Of a stretch of 64,000 nt of DNA, positions 47,901 through 55,983 are shown in pieces (the first letter of the stretch is position 1; the number at the start of each line of letters is the position of its first letter). The DNA comes from an uncultured Clostridia bacterium (lineage in GTDB: Bacteria > Bacillota > Clostridia > Lachnospirales > Lachnospiraceae). The DNA lies in assembly GCA_948467395.1 (NCBI GenBank), contig CAOKDX010000001.1, positions 372,001 to 436,000 of the forward strand, given 5' to 3'. Under the pieces are notes generated by a model. It was not told the origin of the DNA, searched no databases, and was given only the letters and a program-made list of their open reading frames with translations. The position numbers and the translations under genes are program-made.

Positions 47901-49024
47901 AAATTTACAAGAGCCGGAGCATAAATGAATTTCATCATGCCCAGGACGCCTACCTGAATATTGTGGTGGGAAATGTATACGATACGAAATTTACCCAGAA
48001 CCCGCTTAACTTTATAAGAAAGGAGTACACAAGGGATGCTGAAAAATATAACTACAACCTGAGCAGGATGTTTGACTGGGATGTGATCCGTGGAGACCGG
48101 ATCGCATGGATCGCACAGAAGAAGGATGGACCTGCTGGCACCATTGCCACCGTAAAAGAGATGATCAGCCGGAATACACCACTGATGACCCGGCTGAGCT
48201 TTGAGGGGCATGGCGGAATCGCAAACGAGACTTTATATGGGGCAAAAAAGGCAGAATCATCCCCGGATAATTACATACCATTTAAGGCATCGGATGTGAA
48301 GCTGCAGGATATAAAAAAATATGGCGGCTTTAGCAGTGCCGCAACTGCTTACTTCTTTCTTGTGGAGTATGAAGTAAAAGGGAAGAAGGTAAGGTCTTTG
48401 GAGACGGTGCCCATTTATATGAAACAGAAAATGGAAACTGATCCGGATGCACTGCTGCGATATTGCTCTGAGGTTCTTGAACTGGAGAATCCGGACATTC
48501 GCCTGAAAAAGATTAAGCTGCAGTCACTAATAAAAAGAGATGGTTTTTTTGTACACATATCCGGAAAAACAGGAAAACAGGTTAGCTTACGAAATGCAGT
48601 AAATCTATGTCTGAGCCAGGAATGGACCGGATATGTGAAAAAACTGGATAAGTATGCAGAATTTTCTCAAGCTGACAGAGAACTGACCAAGGAGAAAAAC
48701 GAAAGCTTGTATCAGGAACTGTTGGAAAAACATCAGAAAGGAATTTATGCCCGGCGCCCTAATCCTATGGGGGAAAAGCTGAAAAATGCCTGGAGCAAGT
48801 TTATAGAACTGGAATTAGAGGAACAGTGTGAAGTACTGGCACAAATTATTCAATTGTCATCAATAGGAGCTGCTGTATCTGCGGACTTAACACTTGTTGG
48901 AGAAGCATCTAAAAGTGGTACGATGAAAATTTCAAAGACTATAAGTGGTGTAAACGAATTTATATTAATCAACCAATCGGTAACTGGACTTTTCGAAAGC
49001 CGCATCGATCTACTGACGGTATGA
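44969..49024 (+). CDS. cas9: CRISPR-associated endonuclease Cas9 (type II-A)
   Basis: A 1351-residue RNA-guided DNA nuclease. RuvC-I is YYLGLDMGTSSVGWAV with Asp9. The Arg-rich bridge helix is TAVERRTHRISRRRRQRSLVR. RuvC-II is VFLEMTRSPQ with Glu775. The HNH motif is YDIDHIYPRHF with His858. RuvC-III is HHAQDAYLN with His990 and Asp993. All catalytic residues are present, so it should be active. Size, spacing of motifs and the adjacent csn2 fit II-A enzymes. ATG 44969 follows ACGGAGGAAG. The open frame back to 44903 crosses the tracrRNA promoter region and was not used. From about 48.5 kb the gene becomes AT-rich. The stop overlaps cas1. Confidence 0.98.
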   Translation: MRKYYLGLDMGTSSVGWAVTDENYRLLRAKGKDLWGIREFEEAQTAVERRTHRISRRRRQRSLVRIGLLKEYFHDEIAGKDPLFFQRLDNSKYHLEDKDEQVRTRNGIFHDPDYKDADYYKQFPTIFHLRKELLNNPAPHDVRLVYLALLNMFKHRGHFLNASLSGEGSARKMGEVYKLFRDAAADGAEVSFPEDISEDKLAEILGSRDFSRSRKAEELAGLFGVERKDKQKTAFIKAICGLKVKAELLFNDLVLEEDKKVDICFSDFAYDEKLPELMDDLGENFYNIVELMKEMYDIGLLAGIMKGHTYLSESRVQEFEKHKEDLTILKAVMKKYKSKEDYDSLFRSEDKGSYSAYVNSFNSGRKVRRNMKDRKQEDFYKTLKKYLKDMPEDDPDVTYIQGEVDKETFLPKQLTASNGVIPNQVHAREMKKILENAEAYLPFLKERDESGLTVSERIQQLFSFQIPYYVGPTGENSKTGWIVRKEPGQILPWNIEDKVDMKKTSEEFVSRLVRKCSYINDERVLPKASLLYESFCVLNEINNIRIHGERIEVPLKQAIYNELFKSGKRVTRKKLVNFLCSQGVIEDETQISGIDITINNSLSTYGKFRAVFGEQINEDGCQKMVEDIVFWCTVYGDSKKFLREQMAEKYSDKLSDAQIKRILGFKFNDWGKLSKEFLELSGCDKTTGEVRSLIRSLWETNNNLMELLNAPEYTYKEELANRQDTALKTLSEMEAEDLDDYYFSAPVKRMVWQTLQIIRELEKVLGAPPERVFLEMTRSPQEKKVRTISRRQKFLDLYKNIKREQRDWKGEIEKADEDGRLRSKKMYLYFTQKGRCMYTGEAIEIDQLFNDNLYDIDHIYPRHFVKDDNIDNNLVLVKKAVNAHKSDTYPLEDTIYTRQKNEWKELRRLNLITEEKYKRLTGRNPFTEEQKAGFIARQLVETSQGTKGVADIIKQVLPESKIVYSKASNVSEFRHRRKIYKSRSINEFHHAQDAYLNIVVGNVYDTKFTQNPLNFIRKEYTRDAEKYNYNLSRMFDWDVIRGDRIAWIAQKKDGPAGTIATVKEMISRNTPLMTRLSFEGHGGIANETLYGAKKAESSPDNYIPFKASDVKLQDIKKYGGFSSAATAYFFLVEYEVKGKKVRSLETVPIYMKQKMETDPDALLRYCSEVLELENPDIRLKKIKLQSLIKRDGFFVHISGKTGKQVSLRNAVNLCLSQEWTGYVKKLDKYAEFSQADRELTKEKNESLYQELLEKHQKGIYARRPNPMGEKLKNAWSKFIELELEEQCEVLAQIIQLSSIGAAVSADLTLVGEASKSGTMKISKTISGVNEFILINQSVTGLFESRIDLLTV

Positions 49025-49893
49025 GTTGGAGGACGGTAGTAGTTTCCAGTAGTGCGAAGTTAGATTATCAGCTGGGCTTTCTGGTAATACGGAAACAGGA
49101 TGTTGTTAAGATACACATTAGCGAGATATCGGTAGTGCTGATCGAGACAACGGCTGTTTCCCTGACTGCCGCACTGCTGAGTGAACTGATTAAAAAGAAA
49201 GTGAAAGTGATCTTCTGTGATGAGAAAAGAAACCCCTCCTCGGAATTAACACCGTATTATGGCTGTCATGATACCAGTATGAAGATACGCAGGCAGATGG
49301 AATGGACGGCAGACACCAAGGCAGCAGTATGGACAGAAATTGTCAGTGATAAAATACGCAAACAGGCAGAACATCTAGCGGAATATGACAGGGATGCGGC
49401 AGATATGTTATTTCAGTATATTACGGAAATTCATTTTGGCGATGAGACGAACAGGGAAGGTCATGCGGCAAAAGTGTATTTTAATGCACTGTTCGGGATG
49501 GATTTTTCCAGAAGTGCAGAGAATAGCACAAATGCGGCATTGAACTATGGGTATGGAATTATCTTATCTGCTTTTAACAGAGAGATTGTGGCAAATGGAT
49601 ATATCACACAGATTGGCCTGTTCCATGATAATATGTTTAATCAATTCAATCTTGGCTCGGATCTGATGGAGCCGTTTCGCCCGCTTGTGGATCAGGTGGT
49701 AAAGGAAATGAATCCAGTGAAATTTGAACATGAGGAAAAGGTGAGGATGCTGCAGGTTCTGCAGAAGGAAGTGACAATATCAGGAAGAAAGGAATTTGTC
49801 AACAATGCGATCAAAATATATTGTCGGAGCATATTTGATGCCCTGAATGATAATGACACTTCGTTGATAAAGTTTTATAGAAATGAGCTATAG
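49021..49893 (+). CDS. cas1: CRISPR integrase Cas1 (type II)
   Basis: A 290-residue subunit of the spacer integrase. It begins [23 protein letters not shown] as in other type II Cas1 proteins. Metal ligands are the Glu in [18 protein letters not shown], the His in [14 protein letters not shown] and the acidic residue in [15 protein letters not shown]. It works with Cas2, Csn2 and Cas9 in spacer acquisition. Its ATG overlaps the cas9 stop (ATGA) and its end overlaps cas2 by eleven bases. Confidence 0.97.
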   Translation: MSWRTVVVSSSAKLDYQLGFLVIRKQDVVKIHISEISVVLIETTAVSLTAALLSELIKKKVKVIFCDEKRNPSSELTPYYGCHDTSMKIRRQMEWTADTKAAVWTEIVSDKIRKQAEHLAEYDRDAADMLFQYITEIHFGDETNREGHAAKVYFNALFGMDFSRSAENSTNAALNYGYGIILSAFNREIVANGYITQIGLFHDNMFNQFNLGSDLMEPFRPLVDQVVKEMNPVKFEHEEKVRMLQVLQKEVTISGRKEFVNNAIKIYCRSIFDALNDNDTSLIKFYRNEL

Positions 49894-50203
49894 ATTTATG
49901 AGAGTCATAGTATTTTTTGATCTGCCGGTCACTACAGAAAAAAACAAGAGAGACTATCGGATTTTTCGCAAGTTTTTAGTTAAGTCGGGCTTTCTGATGA
50001 TGCAGGAGTCTGTTTACTGCAAGCTGGCGCAGAATAGTACGGTTGCGGATGGCCTGGTGGAAACAGTTAGAAAAAACAAACCTTCGGAGGGGCTGGTGCA
50101 GGTTCTTCGAGTGACAGAGAAACAGTATTCAAAGATGGAATTTATCGTAGGCCAGAACAACACATGTGTTCTGGACACAGATGAAAGGCTGGTTATTTTA
50201 TGA
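49883..50203 (+). CDS. cas2: CRISPR-associated protein Cas2
   Basis: A 106-residue ferredoxin-fold dimer at the centre of the Cas1-Cas2 integrase. The N-terminus [18 protein letters not shown] is like that of streptococcal II-A Cas2 (MSYRYMRM...), so the ATG at 49883 is preferred over the internal Met at 49898. Other family segments: [25 protein letters not shown] and [14 protein letters not shown]. It overlaps cas1 by eleven bases and csn2 by four. Confidence 0.97.
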   Translation: MSYRFMRVIVFFDLPVTTEKNKRDYRIFRKFLVKSGFLMMQESVYCKLAQNSTVADGLVETVRKNKPSEGLVQVLRVTEKQYSKMEFIVGQNNTCVLDTDERLVIL

Positions 50204-50871
50204 AACTGATCCATACAGAATTCAATCTGGAAATGGAATTAATGGAAAATCAGATTTCCGTATTGTCCATCGAGAACAAAAAAATATATACGGAAGTATT
50301 AAAGGATCTGTGGTATCAGACACAGGGGCAGGAGGGGCGGTTTATTCTTTCGGAAAAAGATAAGCAGTTAAAGATATCAAAAGAGATGGAATGTATTTTT
50401 AACCCATTTTCTTTGAATTGCAATGACAGAAAGATCTTAAACAAATTGTATCAGGAAATGAAAGAGCAGGCAGATTCTTATTGTCAGCAGGAAACTATAA
50501 TGCTGAATACAGAGATCAATCGTTTTCTGGATGAATTGTTAATGCGGATGCCATATGCTTTGGATCATAATGCTGATTTTGATGTTTGTGGTTTATTAAA
50601 GCTCTATGCAGTGGAGGTTCAAAGCCAGGGAGAGACTCTTCTGCAGCGAATCACAGAGTATCTGTGTGCGATGTCGAAGATTGGCGGCATCGATAACTAT
50701 ATCTTTGTAGGCTTAAAACAATATTTGACCGAGGAAGAATTGGAGAATTTGTATGAGTTCGTGTTATATGAAAAAATAAACCTAATACTTGTCGAGGCCG
50801 TCCATTCACCCGCAATTTCTGGTGAAAAGGGCTGGATTATTGATAGGGATCTGTGTATAATAGATTTATAA
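50200..50871 (+). CDS. csn2: CRISPR-associated protein Csn2
   Basis: A 223-residue protein encoded directly after cas2, in the place of Csn2, the subtype II-A marker. It starts [38 protein letters not shown], like other Csn2 proteins, and its last third ([45 protein letters not shown]) matches the alpha/beta core. Csn2 forms a calcium-bound tetrameric ring that slides on DNA ends during spacer acquisition. The ATG overlaps the cas2 stop. The gene is AT-rich compared with flanking chromosome. Confidence 0.92.
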   Translation: MKLIHTEFNLEMELMENQISVLSIENKKIYTEVLKDLWYQTQGQEGRFILSEKDKQLKISKEMECIFNPFSLNCNDRKILNKLYQEMKEQADSYCQQETIMLNTEINRFLDELLMRMPYALDHNADFDVCGLLKLYAVEVQSQGETLLQRITEYLCAMSKIGGIDNYIFVGLKQYLTEEELENLYEFVLYEKINLILVEAVHSPAISGEKGWIIDRDLCIIDL

Positions 50872-50924
50872 AAATTAACTGCACTTTCGTAAAGTGAATG
50901 GCTCGGAGAAGATCTTAATTTGAG
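50872..50924 (+). promoter_or_regulatory. CRISPR leader end with leader-anchoring sequence
   Basis: The 53 bases between csn2 and repeat 1 end in TTAATTTGAG. ATTTGAG directly before the first repeat is the known leader-anchoring sequence of type II-A arrays, where new spacers enter. An imperfect hairpin (CACTTTCG-TAAAGTG) lies at 50882-50896. Array transcription may start further up, in csn2. Confidence 0.75.
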
Positions 50925-52014
50925 GTTTGAGAGTCTTGTTAATTTAGAAGGGTGTAAAACTTCTTTCCGGCGTCCTTGTAGTATTCTTTGGTTTGAGAGT
51001 CTTGTTAATTTAGAAGGGTGTAAAACAAAGGGGGATGATGTTGAACAGATCACCGAGTTTGAGAGTCTTGTTAATTTAGAAGGGTGTAAAACACCGCAAG
51101 ACGGTTATCTGCAACTATCCTGGTTTGAGAGTCTTGTTAATTTAGAAGGGTGTAAAACCTTTATCTTGTTGAATGCATTGTTTGATCCGTTTGAGAGTCT
51201 TGTTAATTTAGAAGGGTGTAAAACAGTTCTCCCCTTCCGCCTTCGCTACAATTTGTTTGAGAGTCTTGTTAATTTAGAAGGGTGTAAAACTCTACTTGTC
51301 CTTCCCTCTTCATCCACCAAGTTTGAGAGTCTTGTTAATTTAGAAGGGTGTAAAACTCTGGAGACGGCTCTTTTCCCTTTGCCTGGTTTGAGAGTCTTGT
51401 TAATTTAGAAGGGTGTAAAACTGACGAAATTGTTTTATATAACCAGCTGATGTTTGAGAGTCTTGTTAATTTAGAAGGGTGTAAAACCGAAGGAGGTGAT
51501 ACCGTGGCAAGCTCCAAGTTTGAGAGTCTTGTTAATTTAGAAGGGTGTAAAACCAGCCTTTTGTCCCCCAGATACACGATCCGGTTTGAGAGTCTTGTTA
51601 ATTTAGAAGGGTGTAAAACAAGTGGTTGCGGGCTATAATAGTAGTAGTCGTTTGAGAGTCTTGTTAATTTAGAAGGGTGTAAAACCACGGCATTCCACTT
51701 GTTAAAAGATTTAGGGTTTGAGAGTCTTGTTAATTTAGAAGGGTGTAAAACGCTTAACTCTTTCTTCTGACACGCCGCAGGTTTGAGAGTCTTGTTAATT
51801 TAGAAGGGTGTAAAACCCGGTGATTTATCTTGTGACAGACATTCGTGTTTGAGAGTCTTGTTAATTTAGAAGGGTGTAAAACTTGAGGTCTTATTACCGT
51901 CGCCTCACACCAGTTTGAGAGTCTTGTTAATTTAGAAGGGTGTAAAACATTCATGCTGGCTGTCTGACATTTCGCATTGTTTGAGAGTCTTGTTAATTTA
52001 GAAGAGTGTAAAAC
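50925..52014 (+). CRISPR. CRISPR array, 17 repeats and 16 spacers
   Basis: A 36-bp repeat beginning GTTTGAGAGTCTTG and ending GGGTGTAAAAC recurs 17 times, at 50925, 50991, 51057, 51123, 51189, 51255, 51321, 51386, 51452, 51518, 51584, 51650, 51716, 51781, 51847, 51913 and 51979. Spacers are 30 bp except the two before 51386 and 51781, which are 29 bp. All spacers differ. Repeats 1-16 are identical. Repeat 17 has GAGTG in place of GGGTG, marking the old, leader-distal end. The repeat pairs with the tracrRNA anti-repeat. Transcription is on the plus strand. Confidence 0.99.
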
Positions 52015-52045
52015 CCCCAAATCCAAAAGAAGAAAAACGCATGTT

Positions 52046-52054
52046 GTTTGAGAG
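52046..52054 (+). repeat. Truncated eighteenth CRISPR repeat
   Basis: GTTTGAGAG, the first nine bases of the repeat, recurs 31 bases after repeat 17 and then diverges (GACATGG). This is the size of a spacer, so it is the stump of an older repeat at which the array was cut by deletion or rearrangement. Confidence 0.6.
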
Positions 52055-52218
52055 GACATGGCCCGAGATTCGTTGACTTAAGTTATATATTTGAAAATAT
52101 AGATGATTTTAGGACAGCAGATCGTTGGACATATTATTATACGTTGACCTATAGGAGATTAAATCAAAAAAGAGATATCGTTTATATTTTGCAAAATGCT
52201 GCTTTCATAAAAGATTAA
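52048..52218 (+). pseudogene. Possible 3' gene fragment after the array
   Basis: A frame open for 56 codons, ending at TAA 52216-52218, starts inside the truncated repeat with no ATG and no ribosome site. It encodes RGHGPRFVDLSYIFENIDD...WTYYYTLTYRRLNQKRDIVYILQNAAFIKD, which looks protein-like but is not recognised. It is probably the tail of a gene whose 5' part was lost with the end of the array. It is AT-rich. Confidence 0.3.
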
Positions 52219-52237
52219 CTATGGAGGATTAGATAAA

Positions 52238-52522
52238 ATGAAAAGAGTAGAGCACTATTTTTACCCAGCAGTGTTTACTTATGATGCCGGTCAGGAGATT
52301 GCTGTTGATTTTCCAGATCTCAGGTGCGCAACTAGTGGTGTAAATGATGAGGATGCTCTGTTGTCAGCCCGTGAGATTCTCCGATGTGTTTTAAAGGGAT
52401 TAAAGGAAGATGGCGAAGAAATTCCCACACCAACTTCACTGGTAGACATTCAGGTGGAATCTAATGAGTGTGCCGTGCTTGTTGATGTTTATATGTCGTC
52501 TAGCTTAACGGCGCTAAATTGA
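52238..52522 (+). CDS. HicB-family antitoxin-like protein, unpaired
   Basis: A 94-residue HicB-like fold: YPAVFTYDAGQEIAVDFPDLRCATSGVNDEDALLSAREILRCVLKGLKEDGEEIPTPTSL is the usual partial RNase-H fold of HicB antitoxins. The C-terminal DNA-binding helix-turn-helix of full HicB is not evident, so it is the short form. No hicA toxin (about 60 residues with a GSHH-like motif) is present on either side. It may be a solitary antitoxin or part of a decayed pair. TATGGAGG precedes the ATG. Confidence 0.8.
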   Translation: MKRVEHYFYPAVFTYDAGQEIAVDFPDLRCATSGVNDEDALLSAREILRCVLKGLKEDGEEIPTPTSLVDIQVESNECAVLVDVYMSSSLTALN

Positions 52523-52558
52523 ACCTGCTGTTGAGCTAAGAATAGTGAGGTGCATGGT

Positions 52559-53554
52559 ATGATCGATCTGCATTTACATCTTGACGGATCTCTGGCACCG
52601 GAAGATGTTCTTACCTATGCCAGGGTGTCCGGGGTTCCCCTGCCCACGGATAAGGTGGAAGAACTCCGGGAGCTTTTGACGGTACAGCCAGAATGCCGAA
52701 ACCTTGGGGAATATCTGGAAAAATTTGATCTTCCTCTCCGGGTGCTGCAGACAGAGGAAACACTGGAAATGTCTGTCTGCGGACTGGTGAAGCGGCTGGC
52801 GGCGCAGGGGCTTTGTTATGCGGAAATAAGGTTTGCCCCACAGCTTCACACGGAGAGAGGGCTTACCCAGAGAGAGGTTGTCCAGGCGGCAGTAAATGGT
52901 CTGGAGAAGGGTATGAAGGAGAGCGGGATGCCCTCCAATCTGATTCTGTGCTGTATGCGGGGGAGCAGCAACGATGCAGCCAACAGGGAGACGGTGCGTG
53001 TGGCAGGCGAATTTCTGGGAAAAGGCGTATGTGCCATAGATCTAGCCGGAAATGAGGCGGCATTTCCCACCGGTGATTTTGAAGATCTTTTTCTGGAAGT
53101 GAGGCGGCGGGAGATCCCCTTTATTATTCACGCCGGTGAGGCGGCAGGGGCGGAAAGCATAAGAAGTGCCGTGAAATTTGGCGCGGTGCGGATCGGACAT
53201 GGAATACACGCCATGGAAGATCCGGCCCTGATGGAGGAACTGGCAGAGAAAAAAATCGTTCTGGAATTGTGTTTCTCCAGCAATCTCCAGACAAGGGCGG
53301 CGGATGTCCCGGAAGCCTACCCTCTCGTCCTATTTCATGAGAGGGGACTGTGTATAACGGTAAATACGGATAACATGACAGTATCCGATACGACACTCAG
53401 GGAAGAGTACCGGCGACTGCAGAAATATTTTTCCCTGAGCAGAACAATAATGGAGAAACTGGCGCTCCATGCGGCAGAGGGGGCACTGATCCCGGAGCGG
53501 CAGAAAGAGATACTGAAAAAGAAGGTGGCAGAGGGCTTTGCCGGATGGCTGTAG
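52559..53554 (+). CDS. add: Adenosine deaminase
   Basis: Converts adenosine or deoxyadenosine to inosine in purine salvage. The 331-residue TIM-barrel enzyme has the zinc motif MIDLHLHLDGSL, IHAGEAAGAES (zinc His and catalytic Glu region), GHGIHAMEDPAL and the metal Asp in TVNTDNMTVSD. LELCFSSNLQT replaces the more common CPSSN, a mild variation. ATG 52559 is eight bases after GTGAGG. The in-frame GTG at 52550 is not needed. Confidence 0.92.
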   Translation: MIDLHLHLDGSLAPEDVLTYARVSGVPLPTDKVEELRELLTVQPECRNLGEYLEKFDLPLRVLQTEETLEMSVCGLVKRLAAQGLCYAEIRFAPQLHTERGLTQREVVQAAVNGLEKGMKESGMPSNLILCCMRGSSNDAANRETVRVAGEFLGKGVCAIDLAGNEAAFPTGDFEDLFLEVRRREIPFIIHAGEAAGAESIRSAVKFGAVRIGHGIHAMEDPALMEELAEKKIVLELCFSSNLQTRAADVPEAYPLVLFHERGLCITVNTDNMTVSDTTLREEYRRLQKYFSLSRTIMEKLALHAAEGALIPERQKEILKKKVAEGFAGWL

Positions 53555-53568
53555 GAGACTTTTCTTCC

Positions 53569-53598
53569 TTGCATTTGTCATATGGTTGATGTTATAAT
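53569..53598 (+). promoter_or_regulatory. Sigma-A promoter of the Cache chemoreceptor
   Basis: TTGCAT (53569-53574), 18-base spacer, TATAAT (53593-53598), 35 bases before the ATG. Confidence 0.6.
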
Positions 53599-53632
53599 AA
53601 TTTTATTGATAATTTAGAGAAGGAGAGTCCAA

Positions 53633-55507
53633 ATGAAGAAAATATTTACCAAACGGCTGTTTATCTATATGCTGACAGCATTTATTCTGACGATTATAGG
53701 GGTATTTGTACTGCAGACTGTGATCATCCAGAGAAATAATGTTTCTGCCAGTCAGGTGAAGCTGCAGGATGTCAGGGAAAAGCTGACTGCCAACAAAGAG
53801 AATGTGCAGACACTCACAGAGAATCTCAGTGCGGATAATCTGGCCAAGACAAGAGCTTTTGCGGATCTTCTTGCGGAGAATACTGCCATTGCAAAGGATA
53901 AAAAGAAACTCAATGAGTTGAAGGAGCGGCTGCAGGTAAATGAGTTACATATTATAGACGAGGAAGGGATCATTACGAGCAGTACGATAGATTCCTATGT
54001 CGGATTCGATATGAAGAGTGGCGAACAGTCCAACGCCTTTATGGTGATCGTGGACGACCCTTCCATTGAGATTGCCCAGGAACCCCAGGTAAATGTGGCA
54101 GAAGGGGTTGTGATGCAGTACATTGGCGTGGCGAGAACGGATGCAAAGGGACTGGTGCAGGTGGGCGTGCGGCCTGAGGTTCTGGAAAAGACGCTTGCCA
54201 GTACTGAGATTGATGTTGTACTGAAGGGGATCGATTTTGGTGAGAACGGATATATATATGCCATTGATTCCAAAGAGGGAAAGATTCTGGCGCATCCGGA
54301 CAGCGGTCTTATCGGTAAGCCTGCTGCCGATACAGGATTCGGAACGGAACTGACAGGCAGCGGCAGAGTGACTGTCAACGGCGTAAAAGGATATTATCAG
54401 GCAGAGGAATTTGAGGATCAGATTATCGGAACATTTATGCCCGCCAGTGAATACTATGCGGAGCGCACCAATCTGACGGTACTCGTGACTATCAGTATGC
54501 TGATTATATTTGGCATTCTGCTGGTTATGATCAATCGGATGGTGGACCGGAAAATTGTGAAGGGGATCAATAAAATATCCAATTCCATGAAAGAGATTTC
54601 TGACGGAAACTTTAACATTACAGTAAATGAAAACGGAAATCCGGAATTTACCCAGCTCTCTGCCAGCATCAATAAAATGGTTCAGAGCATTGATCAGAAT
54701 ATGCAGGAAAATGAGACTCTTCTGAAACATCAGAAGGAGGATGTGGAAAATAACAGGAGCATGATACAGAATGTCAAAAGTGTCTGCAGGGATCTGGAAA
54801 ATGTATCCGGTGCAACGCTGGAAAATGCCGATAGCATTTATAACGGAACCGGGGAACAGGAGAGAGCGGTGGAGGATCTGAGACAGATTATGGATCAGCT
54901 CAGGGAGGAACTGAACAACAGTGTAAATGTATCGGCAGATGTCATGCGGACAACGGGTGATACGGTGGAGGAGATCATGCAGACCCAGTCACAGATGAAT
55001 CTGTTAAAGGAATCCATGCAGAAGATCAGCGATATGTCAATGGAGATCGAAAAGATTATTGAAGAGATCAATTCCATCGCTGAGCAGACCAATCTTCTTT
55101 CACTAAATGCATCCATCGAGGCAGCGAGAGCCGGGGAGATGGGGAAGGGATTTGCCGTTGTGGCCTCACAGGTAGGCGAACTGGCTGCCAGAAGCGCCCA
55201 GGCGGCCAAGGAGACCAACGAACTGATCACTAACTCCATTCACGCCGTGGAGCATGGCAAAGAGATTACAGATCAGACAGCAGAGGCATTTGGTGCCGCT
55301 GTGGTCAATATAAAGAAGGCCGGCAGCGATATGGGCCAGATCACAAATATGGTGAGACAGAACGTGGATATTGTGGCGGACGCCGTCAGTCAGATGGGAA
55401 GAATTTCCGATGTTGTGGAAAAAAATGTGCAGATTTCACAGGATACTAAGCAGGTATCCTCCGATATGGCGGATATCACAGGGAAATTGCTGAAAATTGT
55501 GGAATAA
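53633..55507 (+). CDS. Methyl-accepting chemotaxis protein with Cache-type sensor
   Basis: A 624-residue chemoreceptor. TM1 is at about 8-30, the extracellular sensor at about 31-280 (with IIDEEGIITSSTIDSYVGFDM and GFGENGYIYAIDSKEGKILAHPD-like dCache features), and TM2 at about 282-302. A HAMP domain follows (INRMVDRKIVKGINKISNSMKEISDGNFN), then the signalling hairpin with IAEQTNLLSLNASIEAARAG and [18 protein letters not shown]. The NASIEAARAG tip docks CheA/CheW. The ligand is probably a small carboxylate or amino acid (inference from Cache sensors). AAGGAGAG precedes the ATG. Confidence 0.92.
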   Translation: MKKIFTKRLFIYMLTAFILTIIGVFVLQTVIIQRNNVSASQVKLQDVREKLTANKENVQTLTENLSADNLAKTRAFADLLAENTAIAKDKKKLNELKERLQVNELHIIDEEGIITSSTIDSYVGFDMKSGEQSNAFMVIVDDPSIEIAQEPQVNVAEGVVMQYIGVARTDAKGLVQVGVRPEVLEKTLASTEIDVVLKGIDFGENGYIYAIDSKEGKILAHPDSGLIGKPAADTGFGTELTGSGRVTVNGVKGYYQAEEFEDQIIGTFMPASEYYAERTNLTVLVTISMLIIFGILLVMINRMVDRKIVKGINKISNSMKEISDGNFNITVNENGNPEFTQLSASINKMVQSIDQNMQENETLLKHQKEDVENNRSMIQNVKSVCRDLENVSGATLENADSIYNGTGEQERAVEDLRQIMDQLREELNNSVNVSADVMRTTGDTVEEIMQTQSQMNLLKESMQKISDMSMEIEKIIEEINSIAEQTNLLSLNASIEAARAGEMGKGFAVVASQVGELAARSAQAAKETNELITNSIHAVEHGKEITDQTAEAFGAAVVNIKKAGSDMGQITNMVRQNVDIVADAVSQMGRISDVVEKNVQISQDTKQVSSDMADITGKLLKIVE

Positions 55508-55633
55508 CGTAGCGGGCGCAGATCCCTGGAGGCAAAAAGGTGAGACATATTCCGGTATCTGCGGGAGCGGAAGAGTCAGTTGTCCTATCCCGAGTCTGTG
55601 AATGAGAGGAGTTTTGAGATCTGCCAGAAGTGA

Positions 55634-55828
55634 TTGATCCTGGAAAATAAGGATACCTTCCCGAGACGGATGAAGCATGTGGGGATGTATGCGTTGCTGG
55701 TTGAAAATAGTATACAGAAAACAACCTGGAAGCAGTATGGATTTATAAAAGCAGATGAGCAGATCAATCTGATTTTTGCCGTGCTGCTTTTTATAATGGA
55801 GATATCGCTGCGGGAGGAATTATCGTGA
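55634..55828 (+). pseudogene. Possible gene remnant
   Basis: A 64-codon frame encoding RRMKHVGMYALLVENSIQ...ADEQINLIFAVLLFIMEISLREE, which has real-protein character but no ribosome site before its ATG. It stops abruptly at TGA, after which another frame continues to a TAG near 55927. This looks like a frameshifted and truncated gene. I do not recognise the family with confidence. Confidence 0.3.
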
Positions 55829-55930
55829 ACATCATCCTCTCCAACAGATCACGTAAAGGGGAGTGAGCCGGATGTAATGGTGGTGTCGCAGATTGAAGTA
55901 GTGGAACAGATGGAACTGGTATTTTAGAAA

Positions 55931-55965
55931 GCCCGGCGGCGGATGTAAAGTGGCCGCCGCCGGGC
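55931..55965. terminator. GC-rich hairpin before the esterase gene
   Basis: GCCCGGCGGCGG (55931-55942) pairs perfectly with CCGCCGCCGGGC (55954-55965), a 12-base stem without a U-run. It lies directly upstream of the GAGGAG ribosome site, so it may stabilise the mRNA 5' end or pause transcription. Confidence 0.45.
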
Positions 55966-55983
55966 CGGGAGAGGAGAAAAGCT

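Larger units (their letters stand above)
55508..55980. other. 473-bp stretch without an intact gene
   Basis: Between the chemoreceptor and the esterase there is no frame with a good start, length and coding character, except the short open frame described separately at 55634-55828. The rest appears decayed. It ends in a GC-rich hairpin. Confidence 0.5.

Noticed and set aside
50920-52059. Long open frames on both strands across 50.9-52.1 kb with repeated FESLVNLEGCKT or LHPSKLTRLSN peptides
   Set aside because: They are translations of the 36-bp CRISPR repeat. The 66-bp period keeps the frame open by chance.
52222-52240. Possible HicA toxin in front of HicB
   Set aside because: The upstream 56-codon fragment has no HicA features (no GSH-type motif, wrong composition), so no toxin is called.
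53945-54730. 261-codon minus-strand frame opposite the Cache chemoreceptor
   Set aside because: Opposite an intact chemoreceptor with conserved signalling motifs. No domain evidence.
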